NCBI RefSeq assembly: GCF_000317105.1
Contig: NC_019693.1
Location: 4,155,227-4,219,226, forward strand
DNA length: 64,000 nucleotides
Direction of reading: 5' to 3'
DNA from: Oscillatoria acuminata PCC 6304
Lineage (GTDB): Bacteria > Cyanobacteriota > Cyanobacteriia > Cyanobacteriales > Laspinemataceae
In this document: positions 43,649 through 51,518 of the stretch, piece by piece
How positions within the stretch are numbered: the stretch's first letter is position 1
Layout: each line of letters starts with the position of its first letter
Notes under the pieces: model-generated
What the model was told of the DNA's origin: nothing
Seen by the model: only the letters and a program-made list of their open reading frames with translations
Database searches by the model: none
Translations under genes and position numbers: made by a program

Positions 43649-44620
43649 ATGGTAGCAGGAATGGAACAGGATAGAGTCCCAGTGACCGTGCTAACCGGGT
43701 ACTTGGGGAGTGGCAAAACGACGCTCCTCAACCGGATTTTGACCGAAGAACATGGCAAAAAAGTCGCTGTGATTGTCAACGAGTTCGGAGAGGTGGGAAT
43801 TGATAACCAGTTGGTGATTGACACCGATGAAGAAATTTTTGAGATGAATAACGGCTGTATTTGTTGTACAGTGCGGGGAGATTTGATTCGGATTATTGGC
43901 AATTTGATGAAGCGGCGCAATAAATTCGACCATATTGCGATCGAAACTACGGGACTGGCGGACCCCGCGCCGGTGATTCAGACTTTCTTTGTGGATGAGG
44001 ATATCCAGTCGAAGTTACTGCTGGATGCGGTGGTGACGGTGGTGGATGCCAAGCATATTTTGCAGCATTGGGAGGCAAGTGAGGCGCAGGAGCAAATTGC
44101 TTTTGCCGATGTGATTTTGCTGAACAAGATAGACTTAGTGAGTGAGGCAGAGTTAGATGAGTTAGAAAGGCGGATTCGGGGGATGAATGCGATCGCCAAG
44201 ATTCACCGCACCCAGGATGCAGCAGTGGAGATGGATGCACTGCTCGGTGTGAGAGCTTTTGACTTAAGTCGAGCGATGGAAATTGACCCCAATTTCTTAA
44301 CGGAAGATGCTCACGAGCATGATGAAACGGTGACATCAATTGCCTTAGTAGAACCGGGGGCCGTGGATGGTGAAAAAGTGCATGAATGGCTAGGGGAACT
44401 GTTGCGAACCCAAGGAACCGATATTTTTAGAATGAAGGGAATTCTCAACATTGCTGGGGAAAGCAATCGGTTTGTCTTTCAGGGGGTTCATATGTTATTT
44501 GATGGCAATCGGGACCGGCCCTGGAAATCCACAGAAACTCCCAAAAATGAGCTAGTTTTTATTGGGCGCAATCTCAATGAAGCGGAGTTAAGAGCGGGGT
44601 TTAAACGGTGTTTGGTTTAG
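43649..44620 (+). CDS. COG0523 (CobW/ZNG1-like) metal-chaperone GTPase, copy 1
   Basis: From the ATG at 43649 the protein has 323 residues. It is a G3E GTPase: Walker [14 protein letters not shown] (about residues 15-27), Glu-rich switch, the metal-site CxCC as [11 protein letters not shown] (about 72-82), Walker B-like IETTGLADP (about 101-109), and base-recognition LLNKIDL (about 164-170). The C-terminal CobW domain has [20 protein letters not shown] and ends [13 protein letters not shown]. Only a short His patch (DAHEHDE) is present, unlike copy 2. The Zur-like box points to a zinc-saving or zinc-allocating role, as established for related proteins. Its end overlaps the WD40 gene by 13 bases. 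Confidence 0.92.
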   Translation: MVAGMEQDRVPVTVLTGYLGSGKTTLLNRILTEEHGKKVAVIVNEFGEVGIDNQLVIDTDEEIFEMNNGCICCTVRGDLIRIIGNLMKRRNKFDHIAIETTGLADPAPVIQTFFVDEDIQSKLLLDAVVTVVDAKHILQHWEASEAQEQIAFADVILLNKIDLVSEAELDELERRIRGMNAIAKIHRTQDAAVEMDALLGVRAFDLSRAMEIDPNFLTEDAHEHDETVTSIALVEPGAVDGEKVHEWLGELLRTQGTDIFRMKGILNIAGESNRFVFQGVHMLFDGNRDRPWKSTETPKNELVFIGRNLNEAELRAGFKRCLV

Positions 44621-45711
44621 GAGACTCGGGCAGAAAAAAACTGGGCAAAGCCGTTCTCCCCTGGCAACAACACTGGCAGGGAATGCTCGCGGATTATGTA
44701 ACTTCTGTGCTGTGGTCCCCGGATGGCAGCACCTTGGCAGCCGCTTCCGCAGCCGGGGAGGTGGTGCTGTGGCAGGATGAAACCGCAGAAAAACTCTACT
44801 ATTTAGAACGGGATTCAGGAGAGTCTATTGATGTTCTATCGTTCTCGGGGGACAGTCAATTTTTAGCAGCCAGTGGGTCAGCCGGGACGGTGAAAATTTG
44901 GCAGTTGTCCGGACAGAAAACGGAGGTGATTGCGGCTTTAAAAAGCGAACGGGCTTGGATTGATAAACTGGCCTGGAGTCCGACTGAAAATTTGTTAGCT
45001 TATAGCCCAGGGAAACAAGTTTGCCTGTGGGATTTGGAGACAAAAGAGACAGTGGCAACGCTGGATTTTGACCAGTCTAGCGTGTTAGCGATCGCATGGC
45101 ATCCGTTGGGTGAATATCTGGCAGTTGCTGGAAACCAAGGGGTGAAAATTTGGGATGGTAGGGATTGGCAAGAGGACCCGTATTGTTTAGATATTCCCTC
45201 GGTATCCGTGGCAGTCGCCTGGTCCCCGGAGGGTCAGTATCTGGCGGTGGGAAACATGGATAGTAGCTTAGTGGTGGTGGATATTAAAAATCCCCATCCC
45301 TGGGTGATGCGCGGGTTTTATGGAAAAGTCCGACAACTGGCTTGGTGCGATCGCCCGACGGTGTTAGGAACGCCATTATTAGCAGCTTGCCATGCCGAAT
45401 CCATTGCCGTGTGGGAAAAACAGTTGGGACCGAATGCGGGATGGGATGCCTGGGAATTAGAGGGACATTCCGCACTTGTCCAGGCGATCGGCTTTCAACC
45501 CAATACCTTTCACCTCGCCTCTGCTGCGGAAGATGGTCAACTTTATTTCTGGCGCGATGCCGAACAAGTCTGGCAACTCCTAGAGGGTGCACCGGATGGA
45601 TTTTCCACCCTAGCATTACATCCTCAAGGCAAGGCGATCGCCGCCGCTGGTGTCAGTGGCGAGTTAATCATCTGGTTCAAATCCACCGCCGGAAAAGGAT
45701 TTAGTCCCTAA
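44608..45711 (+). CDS. WD40-repeat protein coupled to the COG0523 GTPase
   Basis: The 367-residue protein contains about seven WD40 blades, for example [20 protein letters not shown] (about 34-53), [60 protein letters not shown] and [20 protein letters not shown]. It should fold into a beta-propeller and act as a scaffold. The GTG start at 44608 overlaps the GTPase stop, so expression is tied to the GTPase and to the Zur box. It has no signal peptide. A partner or client-recognition role for metal delivery is inference. Confidence 0.85.
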   Translation: MFGLGDSGRKKLGKAVLPWQQHWQGMLADYVTSVLWSPDGSTLAAASAAGEVVLWQDETAEKLYYLERDSGESIDVLSFSGDSQFLAASGSAGTVKIWQLSGQKTEVIAALKSERAWIDKLAWSPTENLLAYSPGKQVCLWDLETKETVATLDFDQSSVLAIAWHPLGEYLAVAGNQGVKIWDGRDWQEDPYCLDIPSVSVAVAWSPEGQYLAVGNMDSSLVVVDIKNPHPWVMRGFYGKVRQLAWCDRPTVLGTPLLAACHAESIAVWEKQLGPNAGWDAWELEGHSALVQAIGFQPNTFHLASAAEDGQLYFWRDAEQVWQLLEGAPDGFSTLALHPQGKAIAAAGVSGELIIWFKSTAGKGFSP

Positions 45712-45750
45712 CCCAACCCCCCCCTGTATCCCCCACTTATCACCCACAAA

Positions 45751-45778
45751 CGACCAATGACCAATGACCAATGACCAC
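45751..45778. repeat. ACCAATG heptamer repeat providing a start codon
   Basis: GACCAAT is repeated three to four times with period 7. The ATGs at 45757, 45764 and 45771 fall in three different frames; the sufE frame uses 45764. Confidence 0.8.
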
Positions 45779-46219
45779 CCCCCTTTACCTGAAAAACTCG
45801 ACCGAATTGTCCAACGATTTCAACGACATTCCGAACCGAAAAAGCGTTATGAACAACTGCTATGGTATGCCAAAAAAATGCCTCCCTTTCCCGAAGCCGA
45901 TAAAATCCCAGAAAACAAAGTTACCGGCTGCGTGTCTCAAGTTTATGTCACCGCCACTTTAGAGGAGGGAAAAATATTTTTCCAGGGAGATTCTGATGCT
46001 CAAATCACCAAAGGGTTACTCGGATTATTAATCGAAGGATTAAGTGGAATGAGTCCGGTGGAAATTGTTAATCTCTCCCCCGCCTTTATTCAACAAACTG
46101 GCTTACCTGTCAGTTTAACCCCTTCTCGTGTGAATGGATTTTACAATATATTTAAGATGCTACAACAAAAGGCATCGGTCTATTCTACGACCCGGGTTAT
46201 CCCCGGTGCAATTGATTGA
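45764..46219 (+). CDS. sufE: SufE-family sulfur-acceptor protein
   Basis: The 151-residue protein accepts persulfide sulfur from a SufS-type cysteine desulfurase and helps Fe-S cluster assembly. The family pattern KLDRIVQRFQRHSEPKKRYE (about residues 9-28) and the active-site Cys in KVTGCVSQVYV (about 48-58) are present. So are the later FQGDSDAQITKGLLGLLI and SPVEIVNLSP. The start lies within heptamer repeats without a ribosome-binding site. It sits 52 bases after the WD40 gene, possibly in the same transcript. Confidence 0.92.
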   Translation: MTNDHPPLPEKLDRIVQRFQRHSEPKKRYEQLLWYAKKMPPFPEADKIPENKVTGCVSQVYVTATLEEGKIFFQGDSDAQITKGLLGLLIEGLSGMSPVEIVNLSPAFIQQTGLPVSLTPSRVNGFYNIFKMLQQKASVYSTTRVIPGAID

Positions 46220-46252
46220 ATTGTTAACTAATTACTCTACTGTAGCAACCTG

Positions 46253-46903
46253 ATGACTTTATCTATTCCGGCGAATCTAACTGTTTCCAACTCCGTTCCC
46301 TCTTCCCTTGACAATGGCAGCCAGCCCCCGGTATCAGAAGCAGAAATGATTCAAGCCGTGCGGACTCTGCTGATTGGACTCGGAGAAGACCCCGATCGCG
46401 AAGGATTGGTCGATACTCCCAAACGCATGGTCAAAGCGTTAAAATTTTTAACCCAGGGATATCAACAGTCCGTAGATGAACTACTCAATGGAGCAGTTTT
46501 TACGGAAGATGTCAATGAAATGGTGTTAGTTCGGGATATCGATATTTTTAGTTCCTGCGAACATCATATTCTCCCGATTATCGGTCGGGTTCATGTTGCC
46601 TATATTCCCAATGGTAAGGTCATTGGATTGTCCAAAATTGCCCGAATTTGCGAAATGTATGGGCGACGGTTGCAAGTGCAAGAACGCTTAACCGCACAAA
46701 TTGCCGATGCGATCGAAGGGTTGCTCAAACCTCAAGGAGTTGCTGTTGTGGTGGAAGCCACTCATATGTGTATGGTCATGCGCGGCGTCCAAAAACCGGG
46801 GTCTTGGACCGTCACCAGTGCCATGCGGGGCATTTTTTCGGAAGATGCTCGAACTCGTCAGGAGTTTATGAGTTTGGTGCGACATAATCCGCAGTTTCAT
46901 TAG
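46253..46903 (+). CDS. folE: GTP cyclohydrolase I, zinc-dependent type
   Basis: The 216-residue enzyme converts GTP to dihydroneopterin triphosphate for folate and related pterins. Zinc ligands are visible in [20 protein letters not shown] (about 102-121; Cys and His) and in [17 protein letters not shown] (about 165-181; Cys). [20 protein letters not shown] (about 126-145) is the conserved core. As a zinc enzyme in a Zur island it may be a client of the adjacent COG0523 GTPase, which is inference. It starts 34 bases after sufE. Confidence 0.96.
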   Translation: MTLSIPANLTVSNSVPSSLDNGSQPPVSEAEMIQAVRTLLIGLGEDPDREGLVDTPKRMVKALKFLTQGYQQSVDELLNGAVFTEDVNEMVLVRDIDIFSSCEHHILPIIGRVHVAYIPNGKVIGLSKIARICEMYGRRLQVQERLTAQIADAIEGLLKPQGVAVVVEATHMCMVMRGVQKPGSWTVTSAMRGIFSEDARTRQEFMSLVRHNPQFH

Positions 46904-46943
46904 GAATTTCTCTAGTAAATAGGGGAGCATCTCAATTTGGACA

Positions 46944-46995
46944 AAGAGACCTAACCCCCCAGCCCCCTTCCCTACAAGGGAAGGGGGAGAAAGAG
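46944..46995. repeat. Dispersed CCTAACCCCC / GGGAAGGGGG repeat
   Basis: GACCTAACCCCCCAGCCCCC and TTCCCTACAAGGGAAGGGGG form a hairpin after folE. Related copies lie at 49320-49405 and 59489-59582 in the other orientation; it may act as a terminator. Confidence 0.65.
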
Positions 46996-47119
46996 AGCAG
47001 ATTGGTTTTTAGGCTTTCATTGAGACGCTCCCGCAAATAGTCATTTTCTGAATCATAAAAATGTGGAGGCCTGTTCATTCTGGTCTCCCCACAAAACTCT
47101 CTCTCACTCAACCTCAAAT

Positions 47120-48190
47120 ATGAATACAGTATCCAACCCAATCTCTGAGTTAGATTTACCCAAGCGAGGAATGCCTGTGACGATTATTACGGGCTTTTTG
47201 GGCAGTGGAAAAACCACCCTGCTCAATCAAATCCTCAAGAATAAGCAGGATTTGAAAGTGGCGGTTCTCGTCAATGAGTTTGGGGATATTAATATTGATT
47301 CCCAACTTTTGGTTTCCCTGGATCAGGATATGGTAGAGTTGAGCAATGGCTGTATTTGCTGCACGATTAATGATGGCTTAGTCGATGCCGTTTACCGCAT
47401 CCTAGAACGGCAAGAAAAAATCGATTATTTGGTGATAGAAACCACGGGAATTGCCGACCCTCTGCCGATTATCCTCACCTTTGTGGGGACTGAGTTAAGA
47501 GACCTGACTCGACTGGATTCGGTCTTAACCTTGGTGGATACTTCCACCTTTACCCCAGACCATTTTGACAGTGAAGCGGCTTTAAAACAAGTGGCCTTTG
47601 CCGATATTGTTCTGCTGAATAAAACGGACTTAACTCCGCCTGAACAGGTAGAAGAGTTAGAATCCTACATTCGCACGGTGAAAGTCGGGGCGAGAATGCT
47701 GCGATCGCAATATGGAGAAGTGCCATTACCCTTGATTTTGGATGTGGCCTTGACCGATGCGGCAGCGTATAAAGAGTATGACTCAGAGGAAGAGAACCAT
47801 GAGCATCATCACCATGAACATCATGACCATGAGCATCATGAACATCATGAACATGAGCATGAGCATCATCATCATGAGCATCATCACCATCATTCTGAAC
47901 ATTTACAAAATGATGGGTTTGTTTCGGTCTCTTTTGAAAGCGATCGCCCCTTTGCCGTCAAGAAATTTGAAACCTTCCTCACGGAAGAAGTCTCAACGGC
48001 TGTATTTAGAGCCAAAGGCATTTTATGGTTTCAAGAAAGTGAAGCTCGCCATGTCTTTCAACTTAGCGGCCCTCGCTACGATTTGAACCAAGAAGATTGG
48101 CTAGAACCTCCCAAAAATCAACTGGTTTTAATCGGACGCAATTTAGATCCAGCCAAACTCACAGCCCAGTTAACCGCTTGCTTAGTCTAA
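47120..48190 (+). CDS. COG0523 (CobW/ZNG1-like) GTPase, copy 2, with a long His-rich loop
   Basis: From the ATG at 47120 (356 residues) it has Walker [15 protein letters not shown] (about 22-35), the metal site GCICCTINDGL (about 79-89), IETTGIADP (about 108-116) and LLNKTDL (about 170-176). Residues 238-276 are almost purely His/Glu (HEHHHHEHHDHEHHEHHEH and on), a metal-binding loop placed between the GTPase and CobW domains. The C-terminal domain starts FVSVSFESDRPFAVKKFETF. No Zur-type box is obvious upstream. Most likely a zinc (possibly nickel or cobalt) chaperone or store. Confidence 0.92.
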   Translation: MNTVSNPISELDLPKRGMPVTIITGFLGSGKTTLLNQILKNKQDLKVAVLVNEFGDINIDSQLLVSLDQDMVELSNGCICCTINDGLVDAVYRILERQEKIDYLVIETTGIADPLPIILTFVGTELRDLTRLDSVLTLVDTSTFTPDHFDSEAALKQVAFADIVLLNKTDLTPPEQVEELESYIRTVKVGARMLRSQYGEVPLPLILDVALTDAAAYKEYDSEEENHEHHHHEHHDHEHHEHHEHEHEHHHHEHHHHHSEHLQNDGFVSVSFESDRPFAVKKFETFLTEEVSTAVFRAKGILWFQESEARHVFQLSGPRYDLNQEDWLEPPKNQLVLIGRNLDPAKLTAQLTACLV

Positions 48191-48385
48191 ACCCAGATTA
48201 ATCAGTAAATTGACAATTCAACCTAATATCATTCCTCAGTTTGTAGTAACGACTTCAGTCGTTTCTTAAGGGATGAGGGGAGATGAGTGAATCTCCCCTC
48301 ATTCCCTATCCCTATCTTCACCAAGATTGAGCGCGCTATACTAAAAAAATAGTCTGAACATCAGGCCAAATCTTGGAGGGAAACC
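48191..48385. other. Gap with an AACGACT palindrome
   Basis: AACGACTTCAGTCGTT at 48248-48263 belongs to the family at 18534, 40941 and 40973. GGGGAGATGAGTGAATCTCCCC just after forms a hairpin (in parts GGGGAGAT and ATCTCCCC). No gene. Confidence 0.7.
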
Positions 48386-49210
48386 ATGACTCAGCGCATT
48401 GAAACCGATGTTTTGCCACCTCCCTTTCCCGACCATACACAATTACCCGAGTCGGACGGTACATTTGTGAAAAACTTTCAGGAGCATCCCCAAAGCATTC
48501 TCCTCACGGATTCGATTGGTCCGGTATTGGAACGAATCCATCCCGATGGACAATATGCGATCGGACAAGACTGCGGCATTTACTGGCGAGAAACTGAACC
48601 CCCAGAAAAAGGCGCAGAGGCCCCCGATTGGTTCTACTTGCCCAATGTTCCGCCCAACTTAGATGGGGAAATTCGCCGGTTTTATGTGTTATGGAGAGAA
48701 TATATCTCACCCTTAATTGCCCTGGAATTTGTCTTGGGGACTGGGGAGGAAGAACGCGATCGCACCCCACTCAACAGAAGCGCAGATGGACCCCGACAAA
48801 AACCCGGTAAGTTTTGGGTGTATGAAAAAATAATCAAAATTCCTTACTATGGAATTTATGAAATCAAAACCGGAAATTTAGAGGTTTATACCTTCAGTTC
48901 GGCGTGGAATTATCAAAAACTCGAACCGAATGAGCGGGGACATTATCCCATCGCCCGATTAGGCATAGAATTGGGACTGTGGCAAGGCAGTTACCAAAAT
49001 CAAACTCAACTCTGGTTAAGGTGGTGGGATGAAGAAGGAAATCTGTTACTCACTGGAGCAGAACGCGCCGAAGTTGCACAGCAACGAGCCGATCGCGCCG
49101 AGCGTTCCCAACGAGAATCTATCCCCCGTTTATTAGGCATGGGTTTGACTCCAGAACAGGTGGCGGAAGCCCTGAATTTGACTTTAGAACAAGTCAGGGA
49201 AATGAGTTAA
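48386..49210 (+). CDS. Uma2-family (DUF820) putative endonuclease
   Basis: The 274-residue protein matches the Uma2/DUF820 family, expanded in cyanobacteria and related to the PD-(D/E)xK nuclease fold. The pattern SPLIALEFVLGTGEEERDRT (about residues 110-129) with Glu, then KFWVYEKIIKIPYYGIYEIK (about 144-163), fits the core. The C-terminus has a charged coiled-coil (AERAEVAQQRADRAERSQRE) and a helix-turn-helix-like end GLTPEQVAEALNLTLEQV, seen in many members. A GGAGGG site precedes the ATG. Biological role not established for the family; mobile-element association is common. Confidence 0.85.
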   Translation: MTQRIETDVLPPPFPDHTQLPESDGTFVKNFQEHPQSILLTDSIGPVLERIHPDGQYAIGQDCGIYWRETEPPEKGAEAPDWFYLPNVPPNLDGEIRRFYVLWREYISPLIALEFVLGTGEEERDRTPLNRSADGPRQKPGKFWVYEKIIKIPYYGIYEIKTGNLEVYTFSSAWNYQKLEPNERGHYPIARLGIELGLWQGSYQNQTQLWLRWWDEEGNLLLTGAERAEVAQQRADRAERSQRESIPRLLGMGLTPEQVAEALNLTLEQVREMS

Positions 49211-49319
49211 AATTAAACCATTTCATCCGCAGATCGAGAGTGCGCATCATTCAAAAAAAGCGCACTATTTTCTATGTTTAAGATATAATGTCAAACCCAG
49301 TGAATTAATCTAAAAAACT

Positions 49320-49451
49320 ATTCCTTCCTCTTCTCCCCCTGCCCTTTTAGGGAAGGGGGTTGGGGGGTTAGGTCAGCGTTCCTAATCGAGCAAACCTGAT
49401 ATAATACCCAACAACAAATGACAAATGACAAATGACAAATGACAAATGACA
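49320..49451. repeat. Dispersed GGGTTAGGTC repeat and ACAAATG heptamer tract
   Basis: 49320-49405 (CTTCTCCCCCTGCCC ... GGGGGGTTAGGTCAG ... GAGCAAACCTGATATA, quoted in parts) is closely similar to 59489-59582. 49416-49451 is five copies of ACAAATG, the last two of which hold the start of the hydrolase gene. Confidence 0.8.
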
Positions 49452-50314
49452 CCCGACAAATAACCAAACAAGAGTACCTGTGGAACTACGACAACCAGGC
49501 GATCGCCGTTGCATATCAAACCGTAGGACAGGGGATGCCTCTGTTATTACTGCCCGCTTTCAGTACCGTGTCCAGTCGCGATGAGATGCGGGGGATGGCG
49601 GAACGGTTGTGCGATCGCTTTGAAGTTGTGGCATTGGATTGGCCCGGGTTTGGAGAGTCCGATCGCCCCGGGGTACAGTATGGACCGGAATTTTACCATC
49701 AGTTTCTGGCCGATTTCGTGAGTTCTGTCTTTGCCCGACCCGTCGCCATTGTGGCGGCAGGACATGGGGCCGGATATGCCATGAAATTGGCGAAAACCCA
49801 CCCCAAACGGGTTTCTAAGGTAGTGTTAGTGGCTCCTACTTGGCTGGGACCCCTGCGGATTATGGGGGTACCGGAACCTGTGCGAGGTTTTGTGAGAGAT
49901 ACTGTCCGGACTCCCGGCATTGGTGAGTTTCTTTATGAGTTGAATACTCATCCGGCGTTTCTGGAATTTATGTATAAACAGCACGTTTTTGTAAATCCGG
50001 CCAAGTTGACCCCGGAATTTATTGCTCAAAAGCGCGACAGTACCCAACACCCTGGCGGCAGATTTGCTCCAGTTGCCTTTGTGACCGGCACTCTGGACCC
50101 AGCAGGCGATCGCCAGGAAATATTAGCCCAATTTCAACCCTTACCTGTTCCGGTGAAGGTGATTATTGGCACCTTAGCTCCCTCGGGTTCCCAGTCGGTG
50201 ATGGAGGCAATCGCACAATTGCCTGGGGTAGAATCGGCGCGGGTGGCCGGTTCCCTGGGAATGCATGAAGAATTTCCGGAGGCGGTGGTGGAGGCAGTCG
50301 CTGACTTTCTATAA
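49439..50314 (+). CDS. Alpha/beta hydrolase fold protein lacking the nucleophile serine
   Basis: The 291-residue protein has the full hydrolase fold: oxyanion-hole region LLLLPAFSTVSSRDEM (about residues 35-50), DWPGFGESDRPG (about 68-79), an elbow at AAGHGAGYAMKLA (about 106-118), GTLDPAGDRQE with the acid (about 217-227) and MHEEFPEAV with the His (about 275-283). The elbow reads G-H-G-A-G where active enzymes have G-x-S-x-G, so the nucleophile is glycine. Either it is non-catalytic or another residue serves. The start falls in heptamer repeats, with no ribosome-binding site. Confidence 0.75.
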   Translation: MTNDTRQITKQEYLWNYDNQAIAVAYQTVGQGMPLLLLPAFSTVSSRDEMRGMAERLCDRFEVVALDWPGFGESDRPGVQYGPEFYHQFLADFVSSVFARPVAIVAAGHGAGYAMKLAKTHPKRVSKVVLVAPTWLGPLRIMGVPEPVRGFVRDTVRTPGIGEFLYELNTHPAFLEFMYKQHVFVNPAKLTPEFIAQKRDSTQHPGGRFAPVAFVTGTLDPAGDRQEILAQFQPLPVPVKVIIGTLAPSGSQSVMEAIAQLPGVESARVAGSLGMHEEFPEAVVEAVADFL

Positions 50315-50870
50315 TCTTGGTCTGTTTGTGATGGACCCGACACAATCATAGAGTCGGGTCTATACCACCTGATTTTGTACCGCTTCATTTAATCTGGCTA
50401 CTTGCCAAAAATTTTTATGATCCGCTCCGGTTTGTTCTATGATTAATCCTTAGCATTCCAGGTTGTGGTCACAAAACCCACTTCCCTGCTGCTAATTTCG
50501 ACGCTTACAACCCCGGAGTGTCCTGGGTTTGACTTGATTTAACTCTCAACAAGGTTAAATAATGTTACAAGAATTTTTTTCAGGATTAAAACCGTGGTAT
50601 AAAAGATACTGAAGAAGTGGAGTTCCACTTCAACAACCCCGATATTGTGTAACTCGGTGAAGTTTGTCAAAGATGGAGCGTAAAGAGATGCTAGAATGCA
50701 GTCTACGAGTTTAAATCAAGCGGAAATGGCTGCATAACGAGCCTGCCCGAAGGATGAACAGCCGGCTAATTATTTGTTGTTTCAGATACAGCGTTTATTT
50801 TTAAATGAGAATAAGGTAGGATTTTCCTATCTCGTTATTGATAAAATTTTTCAATAGATGGAGGAGGATC
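50315..50870. promoter_or_regulatory. Long upstream region of the feo operon with a candidate Fur site
   Basis: No gene. GAAGTGGAGTTCCACTTC at 50614-50631 is a perfect hairpin. AAATGAGAATAAGG (50803-50816) resembles half of a Fur box (GATAATGATAAT-like) about 55 bases before feoA, followed by an imperfect dyad GTAGGA...TCCTATC. The frame starting at 50838 is not used because the ATG at 50871 has the better site. Confidence 0.4.
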
Positions 50871-51518
50871 ATGAAAGGACGTAAGATGATGCACAAGGGA
50901 GAGGGAGAGGGATATCGGAATCCCAAGGATACCTGGTTTAGTTATTTTGGGGCCGCGACTCGACCCCAGCGAACCGAGGAGATTTCCCCACCTTGCAATC
51001 CCCAAGACGGAACGGGGTACAGTCCTTTATCCCAGGCACAAGCGGGCGATCGCCTGCGAGTGACTCAGATCAATGGGGGGAATTCCTTGAAAACCTCTCT
51101 GGCAGAAATGGGCGTGAGAGAGGGGACAGAATTAGTCGTCATCGATCGCAGCGCCAGTGGATCAGCGATTGTGATGATCGGCGATCAGCAGATTGGGGTA
51201 GGGGCTGGTATGGCCGAAAAGATCCTGTGTATTCAGGCCATTCCAGGATCCGCAGAGGGCCAGAAACCCCGCCCCCTTAGCAACACGCGGTTACGAGAGA
51301 TTGCGATCGGTGCCAAAGGGCGAATTCTTGGCTATGAATCCACAAACCGTAGCTATAAGCGCCGACTGCTTTCGATGGGATTAACCCCAGGAACCGAGTT
51401 TAAAATTATTCGCCACGCACCCCTAGGCGACCCGACGGAAATCAAGGTACGCGGATTTAGCCTGACCCTGCGCAAAGACGAAGCGGATGCACTCTGTATA
51501 GAAAAGGTAGACCGATGA
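50871..51518 (+). CDS. feoA: FeoA protein with two FeoA domains
   Basis: From the ATG at 50871 (GGAGGA site 4-5 bases upstream) the protein has 215 residues, while ordinary FeoA has about 80. Two SH3-like FeoA domains are visible: SPLSQAQAGDRLRVTQINGG ... LAEMGVREGTELVVIDR (about 51-115), and LREIAIGAKGRILGYESTNR ... LLSMGLTPGTEFKIIRHAPL (about 140-213). A 45-residue polar N-terminal extension precedes them. FeoA is a small cytosolic partner of the FeoB ferrous-iron channel. Its stop overlaps the feoB start by 4 bases (ATGA). Confidence 0.92.
   Translation: MKGRKMMHKGEGEGYRNPKDTWFSYFGAATRPQRTEEISPPCNPQDGTGYSPLSQAQAGDRLRVTQINGGNSLKTSLAEMGVREGTELVVIDRSASGSAIVMIGDQQIGVGAGMAEKILCIQAIPGSAEGQKPRPLSNTRLREIAIGAKGRILGYESTNRSYKRRLLSMGLTPGTEFKIIRHAPLGDPTEIKVRGFSLTLRKDEADALCIEKVDR

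Noticed and set aside
47000-47119. A Zur box before the second COG0523 GTPase
   Set aside because: TCATTTTCTGAATCAT near 47040 lacks the GAGAAT core and dyad of the three good sites.
47757-48086. Met/Ile-rich plus-strand frame in the second COG0523 gene
   Set aside because: It is the +1 frame of the His/Glu-rich loop.
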